64,000 nucleotides of DNA from Aldehydirespirator sp965204415 (GCA_965204415.1 CBDBEL010000001.1:248001-312000); one strand, 5' to 3'. Shown: positions 26,134 to 41,640, counted from the first letter of the stretch. Notes: generated by a model not told the origin, from the letters alone. Made by a program: numbers and translations.

Positions 26134-26191
26134 CAGCTTGCGCCGGCTCGGCCCCGGGTAGCCGGCCCGAGACGGCCTGGCCGCGGCTGGG

Positions 26192-27201
<1,010 letters not shown>

Positions 27202-27205
<4 letters not shown>

Positions 27206-29088
27206 CGCACTGCTCCCACCGTCTCTATCTCACGGAAGAACGCCTCGGCCAGCTCGGCCGCGGTGAACGGCTGGCCCGAGACCTTGGTCACCGACTTGGC
27301 GTCGACGAGGTACTCGGCCCTCAGCATCCGGCACAGCTGGCCCATGTTCATCTCGGGCACCACGACCCGCTCGAACGACGAGATCAGAGCGCCCAGGTTG
27401 GCGGGCATCGGGTTCAGGTGGCGCAGATGGATGTGGGCCAGCCGGTGGCCGGCCGCCTCGAGCCGGCGGCGGGCCCCGGTGATGGCGCCCCAGGTCGATC
27501 CCCATCCGACCACGGCCACGTCGGCGTCGGGGTCGCCGGTCACCTCGGCCGGCGGGATGTGCTGGGCGATCAGCGCGACCCGCTCGGCCCGCAGCCGCAC
27601 CATGGCCTGGTGGTTGTCGGGCTCGTAGCTGATGTTGCCGCTGCCGTCCTCCTTCTCGATGCCGCCGATGCGGTGCATCAGACCGGGCGTGCCGGGAATG
27701 GCCCAGGGCCGCACCAGCCGCTCGTCTCGCCGGAACGGCCAGAAGACGGCCTCGCCGTCGTCGTTGACATGGTTGGGCCTCGAGGCGAACTCGATGTCTA
27801 TCGAGTCGAGCTGCTCGACGTCGGGGATGCGCCAGGGCTCGCTGCTGTTGGCCAGGTAGCCGTCGGACAGCAGGATCACCGGGGTGCGGTGCTCGACCGC
27901 GATGCGGACCGCCTCGATGGCGGTGAAGAAGCAGTCGGATGGGCTCTGGGCGGCGACGATCGGCAGCGGCGCCTCGCCGTGGCGGCCGTACATGGCCATC
28001 AGCAGGTCGGCGGCCTCGGTCTTGGTGGGCAGGCCGGTGGACGGCCCGCCCCGCTGGATGTCGATCACGACCAGCGGCACTTCCAGGCTCACGGCCAGAC
28101 CCACGGTCTCGGCTTTGAGGGCCATGCCCGGCCCTGAGGTGGTGGTGACGCCGATGTGGCCCCCGTAGGCCGCGCCCAGCGCCGCTCCCACCGCGGCGAT
28201 CTCGTCCTCGGCCTGCAGCGTTCTGACCCCGAAGTTCTTGTGCCGGGCCAGTTCGTGGAGGATGTCGCTGGCCGGGGTGATCGGGTACGACCCCAGGAAC
28301 AGCGGTATCCCGGCCTGCTGGGAGGCCGCGATCAGCCCCCACGACAGCGCGGTGTTGCCGTTGATGTTGGTGTAGGTGCCGGGATCGAGCGCGGCCGGGT
28401 TGACCATGAGCCGGCTGGCGCCCAACTCGGCGGTCTCGCCGAAGGCGTGCCCGGCCGCGAAGGCGGCCTTGTTGGCCGCGATGACGGTGTCGCGCCCCGC
28501 GAACTTGCCGTCGATCCAGTCGACGGTGGGCTTGACCGGGCGCGAGTACAGCCACGACACCAGCCCCAGCGCGAAGAAGTTCTTGGAGCGCTCGGCGTCG
28601 CGGGGCTTGACCCCCAGGTCCGCGCAGGCCCGCTTGGTGAGATCGGTCATGGGCGCGGTGACCACCGTGTAGCCGTCGAGGCTGCCGTCGTGGAGCGGGT
28701 CGGACCCGTATCCGGCTTTGGCCAGGTTGCGCTCGTTGAAGGCGTCGGAGTTGACGATGACGGTCCCGCCCGGCTGGAGCAGCGGCAGATCGGATTTCAG
28801 CGCGGCCGGGTTCATGGCCACCAGCACCGTCGGGGCGTCGCCCGGGGTGGTGATGTCGTGGTCGGAGATGTGGACCTGGAACGACGAGACGCCGGCCAGC
28901 GTGCCCGCCGGGGCCCTGATCTCCGCGGGGAACTCCGGCAGCGTGGCCAGGTCGTTGCCGAACAGCGCGCTGGCCGAGGTGAACCGGTCTCCGGTGAGCT
29001 GCATGCCGTCCCCGGAGTCGCCCGCGAAGCGGAGGACGATCCCATCGGCCTTGCGGACCTCGCCGGCCCGCTCCGCGATATTGGTCAC
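27202..29088 (-). CDS. korA: 2-oxoacid:ferredoxin oxidoreductase fused gamma-alpha subunit (KorA)
   Basis: This 628-residue subunit has an N-terminal gamma-type domain (GIVLRFAGDSGDGMQLTGDRF, about 15-200) fused to the alpha-type pyrimidine-binding and transketolase C domains (SYPITPASDILHEL and later GSTWGAITGARRRLEAAG). This fusion is the usual actinobacterial KorA architecture. Start ATG 29088 is followed by MTNIAERAGEVRKADGIV. With KorB it oxidatively decarboxylates a 2-oxoacid, reducing ferredoxin. The operon begins in a 261-bp gap shared with the divergent toxin-antitoxin pair. Confidence 0.93.
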
Positions 29089-29337
29089 TGATGCTCCTTT
29101 GCACCTGCGATGAGCGGTCGGATGGGTGGACCCGCGATGGGAGCCCGCCGTACCCGGCCCGCGGCTGCCACCCTAGCCGGTATACCGCAGCCCGCGGTGG
29201 GATCGGAAACGGTTCAGCCGCCCTCGTCTGCGCCCCTGGCCGCCTCGACGATGCCGGCCAGGCCGCAGGCTGTCTCGACCCCGCTACTGAACGGCTCGGC
29301 CTGAGCGCGGCCACGCACCATTCCGACTATGGCTGAC

Positions 29338-29343
29338 TACAAT
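29338..29343 (+). promoter_or_regulatory. Candidate -10 element for leaderless antitoxin mRNA
   Basis: TACAAT ends seven bases before ATG 29350, placing transcription initiation at the start codon, as at the other antitoxin gene at 19580. No ribosome site precedes the ATG and no clear -35 is visible. Confidence 0.4.
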
Positions 29344-29349
29344 GTAGCC

Positions 29350-29772
29350 ATGAGTGTCATGTCGCTTCGCTTTCAAGATGAGCTCACCCCCGAGAGGCTG
29401 CGCCGGCACGCGCGACAGCAGCGCTCGTCGATGTCGTCGCTGGCGGTTCGCCTGATCGATGAAGGGCTGCGCATGCGGGAGCACCCGGCCATCTTCTTTC
29501 GAGACGGGCCGGCCGGCCGACGCGCCGTGCTCGTCGGAGGGCCTGACGTCGCCGAGGTGGTATCGGCGCTGACAGGCGGCGACATACCGGTCGGGCAGCG
29601 CCGCGGCAGGGTGGCAGAGATGCTGTGCCTGCGAGAGTCCTTGGTGGACGCCGCGCTGGCCTACTACGCCGACTACACCGACGAGATCGACGCTGAGATC
29701 GACGCCCGTGACGAAGCCGCCAACAGACACCGAGACCTCTGGGAACGCCAGCACGCACTGCTGGCACGGTGA
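29350..29772 (+). CDS. Antitoxin with ribbon-helix-helix-like N-terminus and DUF433-like C-terminus
   Basis: This 140-residue protein begins MSLRFQDELTPERLRRHARQ, like a small DNA-binding domain, and ends with ESLVDAALAYYADYTDEIDAEI, the tail typical of DUF433-type antitoxins. It precedes by 67 bp a DUF5615 PIN-like protein, the usual toxin partner. The start at 29350 fits a leaderless transcript; the ATG at 29329 would lie upstream of the -10 element. Function as the antitoxin and autoregulator is inferred from family and pairing. Confidence 0.72.
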   Translation: MSVMSLRFQDELTPERLRRHARQQRSSMSSLAVRLIDEGLRMREHPAIFFRDGPAGRRAVLVGGPDVAEVVSALTGGDIPVGQRRGRVAEMLCLRESLVDAALAYYADYTDEIDAEIDARDEAANRHRDLWERQHALLAR

Positions 29773-29839
29773 GACGGCCGGCTGATCGTCTAGCCAGGCA
29801 CCGTGGACGCGGCCCGGCCGTCGCCACGCTCCTCGCCCG

Positions 29840-30205
29840 GTGAAGCTCCTGCTCGACGAGATGCACAGCCCTGCAGCTGCCGAGGCGCTTGGCCGGCGCG
29901 GCCATGAGGTCATCGCCGTAGCCGCCGAGGTGACGCTGCGCGGCATGGCCGATGCCGACCTGCTCCGTCACGCCGCGAACGCCGGCCTGGCCGTCGTCAC
30001 CGAGAACGTGCCCGATTTCGCTGTCCTCAACGCCCAATGGTCCGCCGAGGGCAGCACCCACTGCGGCATCATCTTCACGGACCCTTCAAGGTTCGACCGT
30101 CGCGCCCGCGGCTACCCGGCAAGCCTCATTGCCGCCTTGGACGACCTCCTGCGGGCACCGCCCTTCGAGGACTCGGACTGGACCTGGTGGCTCCAGCCAG
30201 CCTGA
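29840..30205 (+). CDS. DUF5615 PIN-like toxin
   Basis: This 121-residue protein starts with KLLLDEMHSPAAAEALGRRGHEVIAV, the DUF5615 signature with the first PIN-type Asp, followed by ADADLLRHAANAGLAVVTENVPDFAVL, which supplies further acidic positions. Members pair with DUF433 antitoxins and are predicted RNases. The start is a GTG at 29840. It is convergent with the fructose-bisphosphate aldolase gene, only 10 bp away. Confidence 0.8.
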   Translation: MKLLLDEMHSPAAAEALGRRGHEVIAVAAEVTLRGMADADLLRHAANAGLAVVTENVPDFAVLNAQWSAEGSTHCGIIFTDPSRFDRRARGYPASLIAALDDLLRAPPFEDSDWTWWLQPA

Positions 30206-30215
30206 TGGACCGGGG

Positions 30216-31265
30216 TCAGGCGACGGTGACGGAGGGGTCCAGGTACACGTCCTGGATGGCGTTGAGCAGTTCGACGCCGGAGGCCATGGGCCGCTGGAAG
30301 GCCTTGCGGCCAGAGATCAGACCGGTGCCGCCGGCCCGCTTGTTGATCACCGCGGTGGCGACCGCCTCGGCCAGGTCGCCGGCGCCCGAGGACGCTCCGC
30401 CGCTGTTGATCAGGCCGACCCGGCCCATGTAGCAGTTGGCGACCTGGTACCGGCACAGGTCGATGGGATGGTCGCTGGTCAACTGGTCGTACACCAGGTC
30501 GTGGGTCTTGCCGAAGCCGACAGCCCGGTAGCCGCCGTTGCTCTCGGGCAGCTTCTGCTTGATGATGTCGGCCTCGATGGTGACGCCCATGTGGTTGGCC
30601 TGCCCGGTGAGGTCGGCGGCGGCGTGGTAGTCGGTGCCGTCCACCTTGAACGCCGAGTTGCGCAGGTAGCACCACAGGACGGTGAACATGCCGAGCTCGT
30701 GGGCGGCCGCGAACGCCTCGGACACCTCGCCGATCTGGCGGCGGGCGTTCTCGGAGCCGAAGTAGATGGTGGCGCCAACCCCGGCCGCGCCGAGATCCCA
30801 GGCCTGCTCGACCGAGCCGAACATCACCTGGTCGTACGACTCGGGATAGCTGAGCAGTTCGTTGTGGTTGAGTTTGACGATGAACGGGATCCGGTGGGCG
30901 TAGCGGCGCGAAGCCATGCCCAGCACGCCGAAGGTGGTGGCCACCGCGTTGCAGCCCCCCTCGATGGCCAGCTCCACGATGCGCATCGGGTCGAAGTAGG
31001 CGGGGTTGGGCGCGAACGAGGCCGCGCCGGAGTGCTCGATGCCCTGGTCGACGGGCAGGATCGACACGTAGCCGGTGCCGGCCAGCCGGCCGCTGCCGAA
31101 CATCGACTGGATGCTGCGCAGCACCTGCGGCGAGCGGTCGCTGGCGCCCAGGACCCGGTCCACGAAGTCGGGGCCCGGCAGCGTGAGGGACTCGCGCTCG
31201 AAGGTCTTGCACTCGTGGGTCAGCAGCGACTCGGCCTCGTCGCCGAGCAGTGTGTGAATGTCCAC
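30216..31265 (-). CDS. fbaB: Class I fructose-bisphosphate aldolase (FbaB/DhnA type)
   Basis: This 349-residue Schiff-base aldolase splits fructose 1,6-bisphosphate to the triose phosphates. It shows the prokaryotic class I pattern: SILPVDQGIEHSG, an active-site Lys region PFIVKLNHNELLSYP, GATIYFGSENARRQI, and GLINSGGASSG near the phosphate site. The GTG start at 31265 (VDIHTLLGDEAESLL) is supported by AGGAG eight bases upstream. It is divergent from the PhyH gene at 31449. Lactaldehyde plus dihydroxyacetone phosphate chemistry is a conceivable side role in 6-deoxysugar breakdown, but glycolysis is the default. Confidence 0.9.
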   Translation of the reverse strand: MDIHTLLGDEAESLLTHECKTFERESLTLPGPDFVDRVLGASDRSPQVLRSIQSMFGSGRLAGTGYVSILPVDQGIEHSGAASFAPNPAYFDPMRIVELAIEGGCNAVATTFGVLGMASRRYAHRIPFIVKLNHNELLSYPESYDQVMFGSVEQAWDLGAAGVGATIYFGSENARRQIGEVSEAFAAAHELGMFTVLWCYLRNSAFKVDGTDYHAAADLTGQANHMGVTIEADIIKQKLPESNGGYRAVGFGKTHDLVYDQLTSDHPIDLCRYQVANCYMGRVGLINSGGASSGAGDLAEAVATAVINKRAGGTGLISGRKAFQRPMASGVELLNAIQDVYLDPSVTVA

Positions 31266-31448
31266 GGGGAACTCCTGATCGGTGGTGAGATTGCGTGCGC
31301 TCGTCGGCCCGCCCGGGCCGCCCGCGCCCGCATGCTGCAACCGTAGCGTCCCCGCTCAGCCGAGGGCGCGGACCCGCTGGAGAGGACGGCGAGCGTCGCT
31401 GGGACGAGTGCGCGAGACTACGGCCCCCGAGGCCAGGGAGAACGAGCG

Positions 31449-32318
31449 ATGAGGCTCACCGAGGACCAACTCCGGGAGTTCGACGAGACGGGCTACCTGT
31501 TCCTGCCCGACGTCTTCTCGACCGCGGAGGCGGCGCTGCTGCGCCGCGAGGCCGACACATGCTTCGCCATGCAACGGGAGGAGGTGTGGCGCGAGGACAA
31601 CGGCGCACCCCGCAGCGCCTTCGCCGCCCACCGCTACAACGAGGCATACCGGCGCATCGCCGCGCATCCCCGGCTGCTCGAGCCGGTCATGCAGGTCCTC
31701 GACGGCCAGGTGTACATGCACCAGTTCAAGATCAACGCGAAGGCGGCCTTCGACGGCGCGGTGTGGCAGTGGCACCAGGACTACGGCACCTGGCAGCGCG
31801 ACGACGACATGCCCGAGCCGCGCGCCATGAACATCGCGGTCTTCCTCGACGACGTGACCGCGGCCAACGGCCCGCTGATGTTCCTTCCGGGCAGCCACAA
31901 GCTGGGTGTGCTCGAGGCCAGCCACGATCTGGAGACCACCTCCTACCCGCTCTGGTGCCTGGCCCGCGAGACCGTCCGCGAACTCGGCGAGAAGAACGGC
32001 GTGGCCGCGCCGACCGGCAGGGCCGGCAGCGTGCTGATGTTCCACTCCAATCTGGCCCACGCCAGCCCGCCGAACATCAGCCCGTTGAGCCGGGTGATCG
32101 TCTACCTGAGCCTCTGTGAGGTCTCGAACCACATTCGCAGGTTCAAGCGGGCGGAGTGGCGAGCCCTGCGCGACTTCGCGCCGATCGAGCCGCTGGCCGA
32201 CGACTGTCTCGAAGAGCTGGTGCGCCAGGAGCGATCGACTCCCGACCAGCACGCACGCGAACCCAGTTTGGAAGGACAGCATGAACCTCTTCGGGCTACT
32301 GCGGGAGCGGGCCGCTGA
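31449..32318 (+). CDS. Phytanoyl-CoA dioxygenase (PhyH) family oxygenase, EctD-like spacing
   Basis: This 289-residue Fe(II)/2-oxoglutarate oxygenase has an intact His109-x-Asp111 in WQWHQDYG, distal His204 in SNLAHASPP and Arg near 215. HQFKINAKAAFDG before the triad resembles the substrate/cofactor segment of ectoine-hydroxylase-like members. Start ATG 31449 has a GGGAGA site. It overlaps the following oxidoreductase gene by 38 bp, so the two are coupled and may act on the same small molecule. Confidence 0.88.
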   Translation: MRLTEDQLREFDETGYLFLPDVFSTAEAALLRREADTCFAMQREEVWREDNGAPRSAFAAHRYNEAYRRIAAHPRLLEPVMQVLDGQVYMHQFKINAKAAFDGAVWQWHQDYGTWQRDDDMPEPRAMNIAVFLDDVTAANGPLMFLPGSHKLGVLEASHDLETTSYPLWCLARETVRELGEKNGVAAPTGRAGSVLMFHSNLAHASPPNISPLSRVIVYLSLCEVSNHIRRFKRAEWRALRDFAPIEPLADDCLEELVRQERSTPDQHAREPSLEGQHEPLRATAGAGR

Positions 32319-33636
32319 GGGTCGCCCCGTCACCGCCGGCCTGATCGGAGCCGGCAAGTTCGGCTCGATGTTCCTGGCTCAGGCCAGGACCACCCCGGGG
32401 CTCCGGGTGGCGGCCATCGCCGACATCGATCCCGACCGGGCCCGGGCCGCCCTGGCGGAGACCGGCTGGCCCGAGGAGGCCCGGGGTGCCCTCTCGCCAA
32501 CCGGCCCGCCCCAGCGGGGCGGGATCCATCTGACCGACGATGCCTTCGAGTTGATCGCGGCCGACGGCGTGGAGGTCGTGATCGACGCCACCGGCAACCC
32601 CCCGGCCGGCCTGGACCACGCCCGCAGTGCCATCACCAACGGCAAGCACATCGTCATGGCCAACGTCGAAGCCGACGTCCTGGCCGGACCGCTGCTGGCC
32701 GAGGAAGCCCGCAGGGCCGGGCTGGTCTACTCGATGGCCTACGGCGATCAGCCCGCGCTGATCTGCGAGATGGTCGATTGGGCGCAGGCCGCCGGCCTCG
32801 GCGTCGTCGCCGCTGGCAAGGGCACCAAGTACCTGCCGAGCTTCCACGACTCCACGCCCGACAGGGTCTGGGACCACTACGGCATATCGCCCGAGCGGGC
32901 CGCGGCAGGTGGCATGAACCCGCAGATGTTCAACTCGTTCCTAGACGGCACCAAGTCGGCGATCGAGATGGCTGCGGTGGCCAACGCCACCGGACTGGCG
33001 CCGGCGCCGGGCGGACTCGAGTTCCCGCCGGCCGGCACCGACCAGCTCGCCGAGGTCCTGCGGCCGCGTGCTGAGGGCGGGTCGCTGCACCACAAAGGCC
33101 AGGTGGAGGTGGTCTCCTCGCTCCATCGGAACGGCGAACCGGTCGAACGCGACCTGCGATGGGGCGTCTTCGTCGTCTTCGAGGCGTCCAGCGACTACAC
33201 GGCCCGCTGCTTCGCCGAGTACGGCCTCATGACCGACCGCAGCGGCCGCTACAGCGCGACCTACAAGCCCTACCATCTGATCGGCCTGGAGGTCGGCGTG
33301 TCAGTCTTGAGCGCCGCCCTGCGGGGCGAGCCGACCGGGACTCCCACCGGGTTCAACGGCGATGCAGCGGCGGTGGCCAAGCGCCCCCTCAAGGCCGGCG
33401 AGAGCCTCGACGGCGAGGGGGGCTGCACGGTCTGGGGCCGGCTGATACCGGCCGGAGACAGCCTCGCCATGGGCGCCCTGCCGATCGGCCTCGCCCACAA
33501 CGTGCCCGTGGTCAACGACGTGCCCAAAGGCCAAGTCGTCACCTGGGCCGACGTGAAGGTCGACGAGACCAGCAACGCAGTGAGGATCCGCCGCGAAATG
33601 GAGGCACGCTTCGCCCCAGAGCACGCCGCCACCTGA
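32281..33636 (+). CDS. NAD(P)-dependent oxidoreductase with C-terminal SAF-like domain
   Basis: This 451-residue protein has a Rossmann domain (VTAGLIGAGKFGSMFL, about 17-32) and GVEVVIDATGNP, as in homoserine-dehydrogenase-like/Gfo-Idh oxidoreductases. The C-terminal quarter (AGESLDGEGGCTVWGRLIPA, then VPKGQVVTWADV) looks like a SAF domain of the kind found in sialic acid synthase and altronate dehydratase. The combination occurs in sugar and sugar-acid catabolic enzymes. The start is fixed by GGAAGGA ahead of ATG 32281. It overlaps the PhyH oxygenase. The substrate is unknown. Confidence 0.82.
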   Translation: MNLFGLLRERAAEGRPVTAGLIGAGKFGSMFLAQARTTPGLRVAAIADIDPDRARAALAETGWPEEARGALSPTGPPQRGGIHLTDDAFELIAADGVEVVIDATGNPPAGLDHARSAITNGKHIVMANVEADVLAGPLLAEEARRAGLVYSMAYGDQPALICEMVDWAQAAGLGVVAAGKGTKYLPSFHDSTPDRVWDHYGISPERAAAGGMNPQMFNSFLDGTKSAIEMAAVANATGLAPAPGGLEFPPAGTDQLAEVLRPRAEGGSLHHKGQVEVVSSLHRNGEPVERDLRWGVFVVFEASSDYTARCFAEYGLMTDRSGRYSATYKPYHLIGLEVGVSVLSAALRGEPTGTPTGFNGDAAAVAKRPLKAGESLDGEGGCTVWGRLIPAGDSLAMGALPIGLAHNVPVVNDVPKGQVVTWADVKVDETSNAVRIRREMEARFAPEHAAT

Positions 33637-33710
33637 TGCCGGCGCTCACCACTGGTGTTGAACGGGCCGCGGATACCGATGCGCGCCCTGAGCCAACGCC
33701 GAACGGCACG

Positions 33711-34964
33711 CTAGTGCCAGAGCACGCTGATCGGTGCGGCCCAGATCCGATCGGTCGCATCGCTTCGGATGTTGCTGATGTGGGTGCCGGTTGTGAGCAC
33801 CAGTCCCAGCTTGAATCTGTCCCCGATTCTTGTCGCCAACCATTCGATGTGCTTGATGTCGGCGGGCCGGTGCCGGTTGGCTGACTTGACCTCGATCGCG
33901 ACGACGCCCCCGTCCGCGGTCTCGATGATGGCGTCGATCTCATGGGTGCCCTTGTGAGTGCGAAGGTGGCTGAGCGCCTCCGGCATGTCCAGGGCCTCGA
34001 GTTCGGCACGGACCTGATTGAGCGCGAACGTCTCGATGACCCGGCCGTAGAGATCGCCGCTCAGCTTCAGCCGGGCCAGCGACATGTTCATCGCCGCGAT
34101 CAGCAGTCCCGAGTCACTGAAGAGCATCTTGGGGGACTTGGCGAGACTCGGGATGTCCTCGCCGATGAATGCGGGCACCTCGACGGTCACGTCCAGGTCG
34201 AGCAGGATGTGGCGATAGTCCCGGTGGGTTCCGGGATTCACTCCGGCGGCGTTGCGCAGGCTGCCGTCCTCCGGCGATCGAGCGGTATGCAGGGCAGAGG
34301 CGGTGAGGTACCTGCGGAAGTGGGCGGCTGAGCGCCGCGATCCGAACAGGGGCAGATCCCGGCGCAACAGCACTCTCAAGTAGTCGCGGCACCATCTCTG
34401 CGCGTGGGCGGCCGAGCCCTCCGGTGCGCACTCGGGGAACCCGCCGACCGCGGCCATGTCCAGGTACTCGAAGATGTCGGGCGTGTGTGACGGCGCGGAT
34501 TCGGGAGGCGCCCCCGACAACAGCCCGGCAGCCGTCTCGACCCGGCCAGGACCAGCGACCCGCCAAAGCCTCTCGCGCACGGTCATAGGGTTGAGCCGCA
34601 CCATCGCCGCCCGGCCGGTGAGCGCCTGGAACTCCGATCGGCTCTGCGGATCGGGCGAGCCGGTGAGGATGAACCGCCCCGGCCGCCGGTCCCGGTCGAC
34701 GCTGCGCTTGATGGCTCGCGCCACCTCAGGGGCCAGCTGCCATTCGTCCACCAGGAGCGGCTCACGAAACTGGGTGAGCGCGGCCCCGGGATTGTCCCGG
34801 AAGACGGTGAGGGTGGCCATGTCGTCCAAGAACGCGCTCGACTCGGCCACCTGCAGCCCTGTGGTGGTCTTGCCGACGCCCCTAGCACCCGTCACCAGCA
34901 CAACGGGATGGGTTCGGAGCGCTTCGGACAGCTGGGTGTCCACCAGGCGGGGGATATACTCCAC
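33711..34964 (-). CDS. AAA+ ATPase with DUF4143 domain
   Basis: This 417-residue protein has Walker A GARGVGKTTT (26-35) and Walker B-like PLLVDEWQLAP, and a C-terminal DUF4143 region with a PD-(D/E)XK-like core (HEIDAII then VVAIEVKSAN). Such ATPases are common single genes in bacteria and archaea with no settled role; some relate to defence or toxin-antitoxin-like systems. The start is the GTG at 34964. Four 23-bp direct repeats end 11 bp upstream, suggesting a regulatory array or self-binding site. Confidence 0.87.
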   Translation of the reverse strand: MEYIPRLVDTQLSEALRTHPVVLVTGARGVGKTTTGLQVAESSAFLDDMATLTVFRDNPGAALTQFREPLLVDEWQLAPEVARAIKRSVDRDRRPGRFILTGSPDPQSRSEFQALTGRAAMVRLNPMTVRERLWRVAGPGRVETAAGLLSGAPPESAPSHTPDIFEYLDMAAVGGFPECAPEGSAAHAQRWCRDYLRVLLRRDLPLFGSRRSAAHFRRYLTASALHTARSPEDGSLRNAAGVNPGTHRDYRHILLDLDVTVEVPAFIGEDIPSLAKSPKMLFSDSGLLIAAMNMSLARLKLSGDLYGRVIETFALNQVRAELEALDMPEALSHLRTHKGTHEIDAIIETADGGVVAIEVKSANRHRPADIKHIEWLATRIGDRFKLGLVLTTGTHISNIRSDATDRIWAAPISVLWH

Positions 34965-34975
34965 GGGCCTCAGCG

Positions 34976-35067
34976 TAGCAGTGTTCGGAGCCGCAACATA
35001 GCAGCGTTCGGAGCCTTAGCATGGCAGTGTTCGGAGCATTAGCACAGCAGTGTTTGGGACACCAGCG
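34976..35067. repeat. Four tandem 23-bp repeats at the DUF4143 gene start
   Basis: Units occupy 34976-34998, 34999-35021, 35022-35044 and 35045-35067. The core CAGTGTTCGGAGC is nearly invariant in the first three units; the fourth, farthest from the gene, is the most diverged (TGTTTGGGAC). The unit length is not a multiple of three and no frame runs through, so they are not coding. Exact head-to-tail phasing with no spacer resembles iterons. Confidence 0.85.
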
Positions 35068-35091
35068 CAACTGCAGGTCGAGCCGGCTTGC

Positions 35092-35799
35092 TCAGCTGAG
35101 GGCGCGGACCCGTTCGGAGACGTCGGCCAGGCGCGGGTCGTGGGTCTCGACCCAGCGGAACAGCTCCCGGGCCCGGGGCGGGCGGCCAGCTCGCTCGTAC
35201 AGGTCGGCCAGGGCGTAGGCGCGGCGCAGGTGGTGGTCACGGGGTCGCGATGGCAATCGCCAGCCCTGCTCCAGTACCCGGATGGCCGCCGGCAGCTCTC
35301 CCCTGTCGGCCTTCGCGCCGGCCAGCACGAGGCGCCCCTCGGTCACCAGCTCCGCCGACGGCGACGCCGCGCCCAGCTCGCGCCACAGCACGTCAACGTC
35401 GGCCCAGCGACGCAGGGCGCGATGGCAGTCGGCCAGCACCGGGTGCTGCTCCACCGAACCGCTCAGCTCGCGGAAGTACTCGAGCTCGCCCATGGCCGCC
35501 TTGAAGCGTCCCAGGCGGTACAGCACCAGGCCGTAGAGCTCGCGCACATCGGCGACGTCGGGAGCATCGCGGGCCAGCTGCTGAAGCAACGGGAGGGCGT
35601 CCTTGAACCGCTCGGCCCGGAAGGCCTTGGCCGCCGACTCGAAACGCCGCACCGCGCTCCTGCCCCGTTCGGAGCCCAGAGCGCGCACCAGCTCCGAGTG
35701 AGGATCGGGTGCATGATGCGGTGCGGGGGGCAGCGGGACCCGCTGGCGCGGCCGCGGCCCCGGCGGTGACCCGTCCGGCCTGCGGCGCGGGCGCGACAT
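35092..35799 (-). CDS. TPR-containing protein, function unknown
   Basis: This 235-residue soluble protein has a Pro/Arg-rich N-terminus (about 1-35) followed by helical repeats with TPR character (AAKAFRAERFKDALPLLQQLA, then YGLVLYRLGRFKAAMGELEYF, then YALADLYERAGRPPRARELF). It is probably a protein-protein interaction scaffold. The start is ATG 35799 (MSRPRRRPDG); upstream codons are not protein-like. It lies 24 bp beyond the 23-bp repeats on the same strand as the DUF4143 gene. Confidence 0.8.
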   Translation of the reverse strand: MSRPRRRPDGSPPGPRPRQRVPLPPAPHHAPDPHSELVRALGSERGRSAVRRFESAAKAFRAERFKDALPLLQQLARDAPDVADVRELYGLVLYRLGRFKAAMGELEYFRELSGSVEQHPVLADCHRALRRWADVDVLWRELGAASPSAELVTEGRLVLAGAKADRGELPAAIRVLEQGWRLPSRPRDHHLRRAYALADLYERAGRPPRARELFRWVETHDPRLADVSERVRALS

Positions 35800-35924
35800 G
35801 GCTTCGAGCCTACCGGCGGCCCGAAAGGGGGTGTCCCGCCGGCTGGCCAACCGACGCTCCCCACAGGACATCCCCTACACACTCCACCGGCGGCTGCCTG
35901 GGCACTACCCTCACCGGCTGAGCT

Positions 35925-36542
35925 ATGGACGAGGTGACCGGAACCGGCGGCGGGTTGGACGGTTGCCGGGCGGCGATCGACCTGGCCAACTCGCTTGATC
36001 CCCGCGACCATGACGGGGAGCCCCTGGCGCTGGCGCAGGGGCGTATGGCCGAGGAGTGGGTGATGCGGCTGGCGCCGGACGCGTCGGACGCGCTCCGGAC
36101 GGCGGCCCGGGCCCATCATCTGCGACGCTGGGAGCTGCCCCGCTCCGACTATCCGGAGGGCCGGGCCGGCTACCTCCGGTGGCGGCGGGCCCAGCGGCAG
36201 CGCCACGCCCGGGACCTTGTCGCCATCGCCGAGGATGCCGGCCTGGACGGCTCTGTCGCGGTCAGGGCCGCGGAGATCGTGTCCAAGCAAGGCCTGGGAT
36301 CTGATCCCGAGGTCCAGACGTTCGAGGACGCCGTGAGCCTCACGTTCCTCGTGACCGAGCTCGGACCGGTGGCTGCCCGCCTGGCCGACGACACCAAGGC
36401 GGCCGCCATCGTGGCCAAGACGCTCACCAAGATGAGCGACGCCGGCCGCGAGCAGGCCCAGGCTCTGGCCGCTTCCGGGCAACTCGACGACCACAGCCGG
36501 CGGATCTTCGCCGAGGTCGCGACGATGCCCGCGGGCCAGTAA
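35925..36542 (+). CDS. DUF4202 family protein
   Basis: This 205-residue protein carries the DUF4202 signature ARAHHLRRWELPRSDYPEGRAGYLRWRR (quoted here in two parts: RAHHLRRWELPRSDYP and EGRAGYLRWRR). The conserved His-His and Arg/Asp residues suggest a small metal-dependent or nucleotide-related enzyme, but no function is established to my knowledge. It ends just before a strong hairpin that separates it from the convergent rRNA operon. Confidence 0.85.
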   Translation: MDEVTGTGGGLDGCRAAIDLANSLDPRDHDGEPLALAQGRMAEEWVMRLAPDASDALRTAARAHHLRRWELPRSDYPEGRAGYLRWRRAQRQRHARDLVAIAEDAGLDGSVAVRAAEIVSKQGLGSDPEVQTFEDAVSLTFLVTELGPVAARLADDTKAAAIVAKTLTKMSDAGREQAQALAASGQLDDHSRRIFAEVATMPAGQ

Positions 36543-36546
36543 GGCC

Positions 36547-36578
36547 AGAAGGCCCCGCCGAGGTGAGCGGGGCCTTCT
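36547..36578. terminator. Bidirectional terminator hairpin between DUF4202 gene and rRNA operon
   Basis: AGAAGGCCCCGC (36547-36558) pairs perfectly with GCGGGGCCTTCT (36567-36578) across an 8-nt loop. It lies 5 bp after the DUF4202 stop and 12 bp beyond the 3' end of 5S rRNA, so it can serve both converging transcripts. No U-run follows on either side, which is common in high-GC actinobacteria. Confidence 0.8.
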
Positions 36579-36589
36579 GATCAGCGAAA

Positions 36590-36707
<118 letters not shown>

Positions 36708-36800
36708 CTGTTGTCCTTGAGGGCGGACCCCGAACGGGGGAACGCCTCTTGATGAACTCCATAGCGAGCACGAGCACCGAGCGCTCGATGCGAAATTGAA

Positions 36801-41640
<4,840 letters not shown>

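Noticed and set aside
27230..29314. Minus-strand frame of about 694 codons over korA
   Set aside because: It is shifted relative to korA, which has the real motifs.
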